NCBI GenBank assembly: GCA_018828205.1
Contig: JAHJWA010000091.1
Span: 1 to 5,572 of the forward strand
Direction of reading: 5' to 3'
Source of the DNA: Alphaproteobacteria bacterium
GTDB lineage: Bacteria; Pseudomonadota; Alphaproteobacteria; Sphingomonadales; Sphingomonadaceae
Length of the DNA: 5,572 nucleotides
The first letter of the stretch is position 1. Every line of letters starts with the position of its first letter. Below the pieces are notes generated by a model that was not told where the DNA came from, ran no database searches, and saw nothing but the letters and a program-made list of their open reading frames with translations. Of the stretch, positions 4,666-5,572 are shown one piece after another. Made by a program: the position numbers and the translations under genes.

Positions 4666-5477
4666 TAGAGAAGCTCCCAGATTGCGGCCTTATCACATTC
4701 TACGCTGACGAGTCAGATGACAAGAAGACGTATGTGCTGAGTTGTGTAGCCATCCCCACTTTGGGGGCGACAGCTGGCGGGGTCCCTATCGAATGGGATA
4801 GTTTTCTTGAGAAGGCGCAGGTTTGGAGACGAGACCTTCGAGACAAATTTGGAATACCTGTTCGAAAAGAACTTAAGGGCTCAAAATTAGCGACTGGTCG
4901 GAATGCATACCAGCCCCGAGGCAAGCGTCTCTATGGGGAGCGAGCGCTAGAGGCCTATGCCCACGCACTGAAAGGATTAGACTTTCTCCCCAGCTCTTCG
5001 GTGTTTTCCGTCACCTGCGAACGTAGTTATAGTCTCTACGGCCATTCCCGCCTGGAGGCCGCTCTTTACGCAATGCTTCAGCGCATGCAGGTTAAATGCG
5101 GCAAAGAAAAAATGGCTGCGCTGGTGTTCTTTGATGAAGGGCATGGAGAGTACCGCCGACTCTTCCGCAAAGCGAAGAAGCACTTGCCAACAGGCTCAAA
5201 GCAGGGCGCATGGGATGATGGGGCGAGCACTAAAAGCATTCCACTAACGAACGTGCTCAAGGATGCGAACTTTAAGGATTCGAAGCAATCCCTATTCGTC
5301 CAGATTGCAGATCTTGTAGCTTACGCCACACTCATGAAGTTACGCAAAGAGCATGGTCGGCTGTCTGAAAAAGAAGAGCGCATGTTCTACGCAAGTCTGC
5401 ACGACCAGATACCCAGAAGAATTTTAAACGTGCACGTCGATGGCAGTTCGTGGGACGGCATCAAGCGCCTCAAATGA
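4659..5477 (+). CDS. DUF3800 domain protein, predicted RNase H-like fold
   Basis: The product is 272 aa from ATG 4659; a TTG at 4656 would add one residue, and a stop at 4611 rules out anything much longer. DUF3800 landmarks are FYADES near the N-terminus (Asp17, Glu18), the ELKGSKL motif (71-77), ALVFFDEGHG (154-163, Asp159, Glu160), and QIADLVAYATLMKLRK (215-230, Asp218) near the end. These spaced acidic residues are what would bind metal in an RNase H-like nuclease, the fold usually predicted for this family. DUF3800 genes often sit in prophages, islands and near defence genes; the biochemical activity is not established here. No Shine-Dalgarno precedes the start, and the upstream DNA is the coding region of the opposite 51-aa ORF, including a lone TTGACT (4624-4629). 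A terminator-like hairpin follows at once. Confidence 0.85.
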   Translation: MALEKLPDCGLITFYADESDDKKTYVLSCVAIPTLGATAGGVPIEWDSFLEKAQVWRRDLRDKFGIPVRKELKGSKLATGRNAYQPRGKRLYGERALEAYAHALKGLDFLPSSSVFSVTCERSYSLYGHSRLEAALYAMLQRMQVKCGKEKMAALVFFDEGHGEYRRLFRKAKKHLPTGSKQGAWDDGASTKSIPLTNVLKDANFKDSKQSLFVQIADLVAYATLMKLRKEHGRLSEKEERMFYASLHDQIPRRILNVHVDGSSWDGIKRLK

Positions 5478-5480
5478 GGA

Positions 5481-5508
5481 AGCGGCCCGATGTCGCCATC
5501 GAGCCGCT
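5481..5508 (+). terminator. Hairpin after the DUF3800 gene, possible terminator
   Basis: AGCGGC (5481-5486) pairs with GCCGCT (5503-5508), and CGATG (5488-5492) pairs with CATCG (5497-5501), with one C-A mismatch between them and loop TCGC. The stem begins 4 nt after the stop codon. No T-tract follows, so it could be Rho-assisted or a 3'-end stabiliser. Confidence 0.5.
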
Positions 5509-5520
5509 AGCAAGTGCACT

Positions 5521-5564
5521 CCACGCCTTAGGACGTGGTCGCAACAAGCCACACCCGTATACGG
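5521..5564. other. Two palindromes near the right edge
   Basis: CCACG (5521-5525) and CGTGG (5534-5538) form an 18-bp imperfect palindrome. CCGTATACGG (5555-5564) is a perfect 10-bp palindrome. They could be operators for a gene beyond the window. No gene is visible from 5478 to the end. Confidence 0.3.
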
Positions 5565-5572
5565 TAAATCGG

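Overview
The window looks like a chromosomal piece from an alphaproteobacterium of the order Sphingomonadales. The main evidence is the first gene, a serine palmitoyltransferase that aligns residue for residue with the Sphingomonas paucimobilis enzyme. That enzyme makes the sphingolipid backbone these bacteria use in place of LPS. High GC, a putative EcfG-type stress promoter and the dispersed CGTCATTGCGAG palindromes fit the same assignment. The genus cannot be named from this sequence.

Bases 1 to about 2985 are GC-rich core genome: the 3' two thirds of serine palmitoyltransferase (+), a small Tyr/Gly- then Arg/Asp-rich lipoprotein (+), an OsmC peroxiredoxin (+), a convergent gap filled by two 129-bp palindromic repeats, and a YqaA/VTT-type inner-membrane protein (-).

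From about 2990 to the end, base composition drops to near half GC, codon use changes, and the genes become small and accessory. In order they are: a small unknown ORF (+) whose end overlaps a SinR-family (possibly Cas2/VapD-like) 93-aa protein (-); a structured non-coding stretch with a consensus DnaA box; a possible 35-aa single-span membrane peptide (-); a PemK/MazF-family toxin with no visible antitoxin (+); two hairpin-forming direct repeats ending in a strong intrinsic terminator; a 51-aa acidic/basic ORF (-); and a DUF3800 protein with an RNase H-like carboxylate set (+). The last two overlap head to head by 7 bp.

This right half resembles a patch of transferred defence or toxin cargo. 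No integrase, transposase, tRNA, att site or CRISPR array is visible, so its limits are unknown. The most unusual points are the 51-aa ORF/DUF3800 head-to-head overlap, the repeat-plus-terminator cassette that closes against that ORF, and the lone Cas2-like and PemK-like genes. Joint function of these genes is inference from proximity only.
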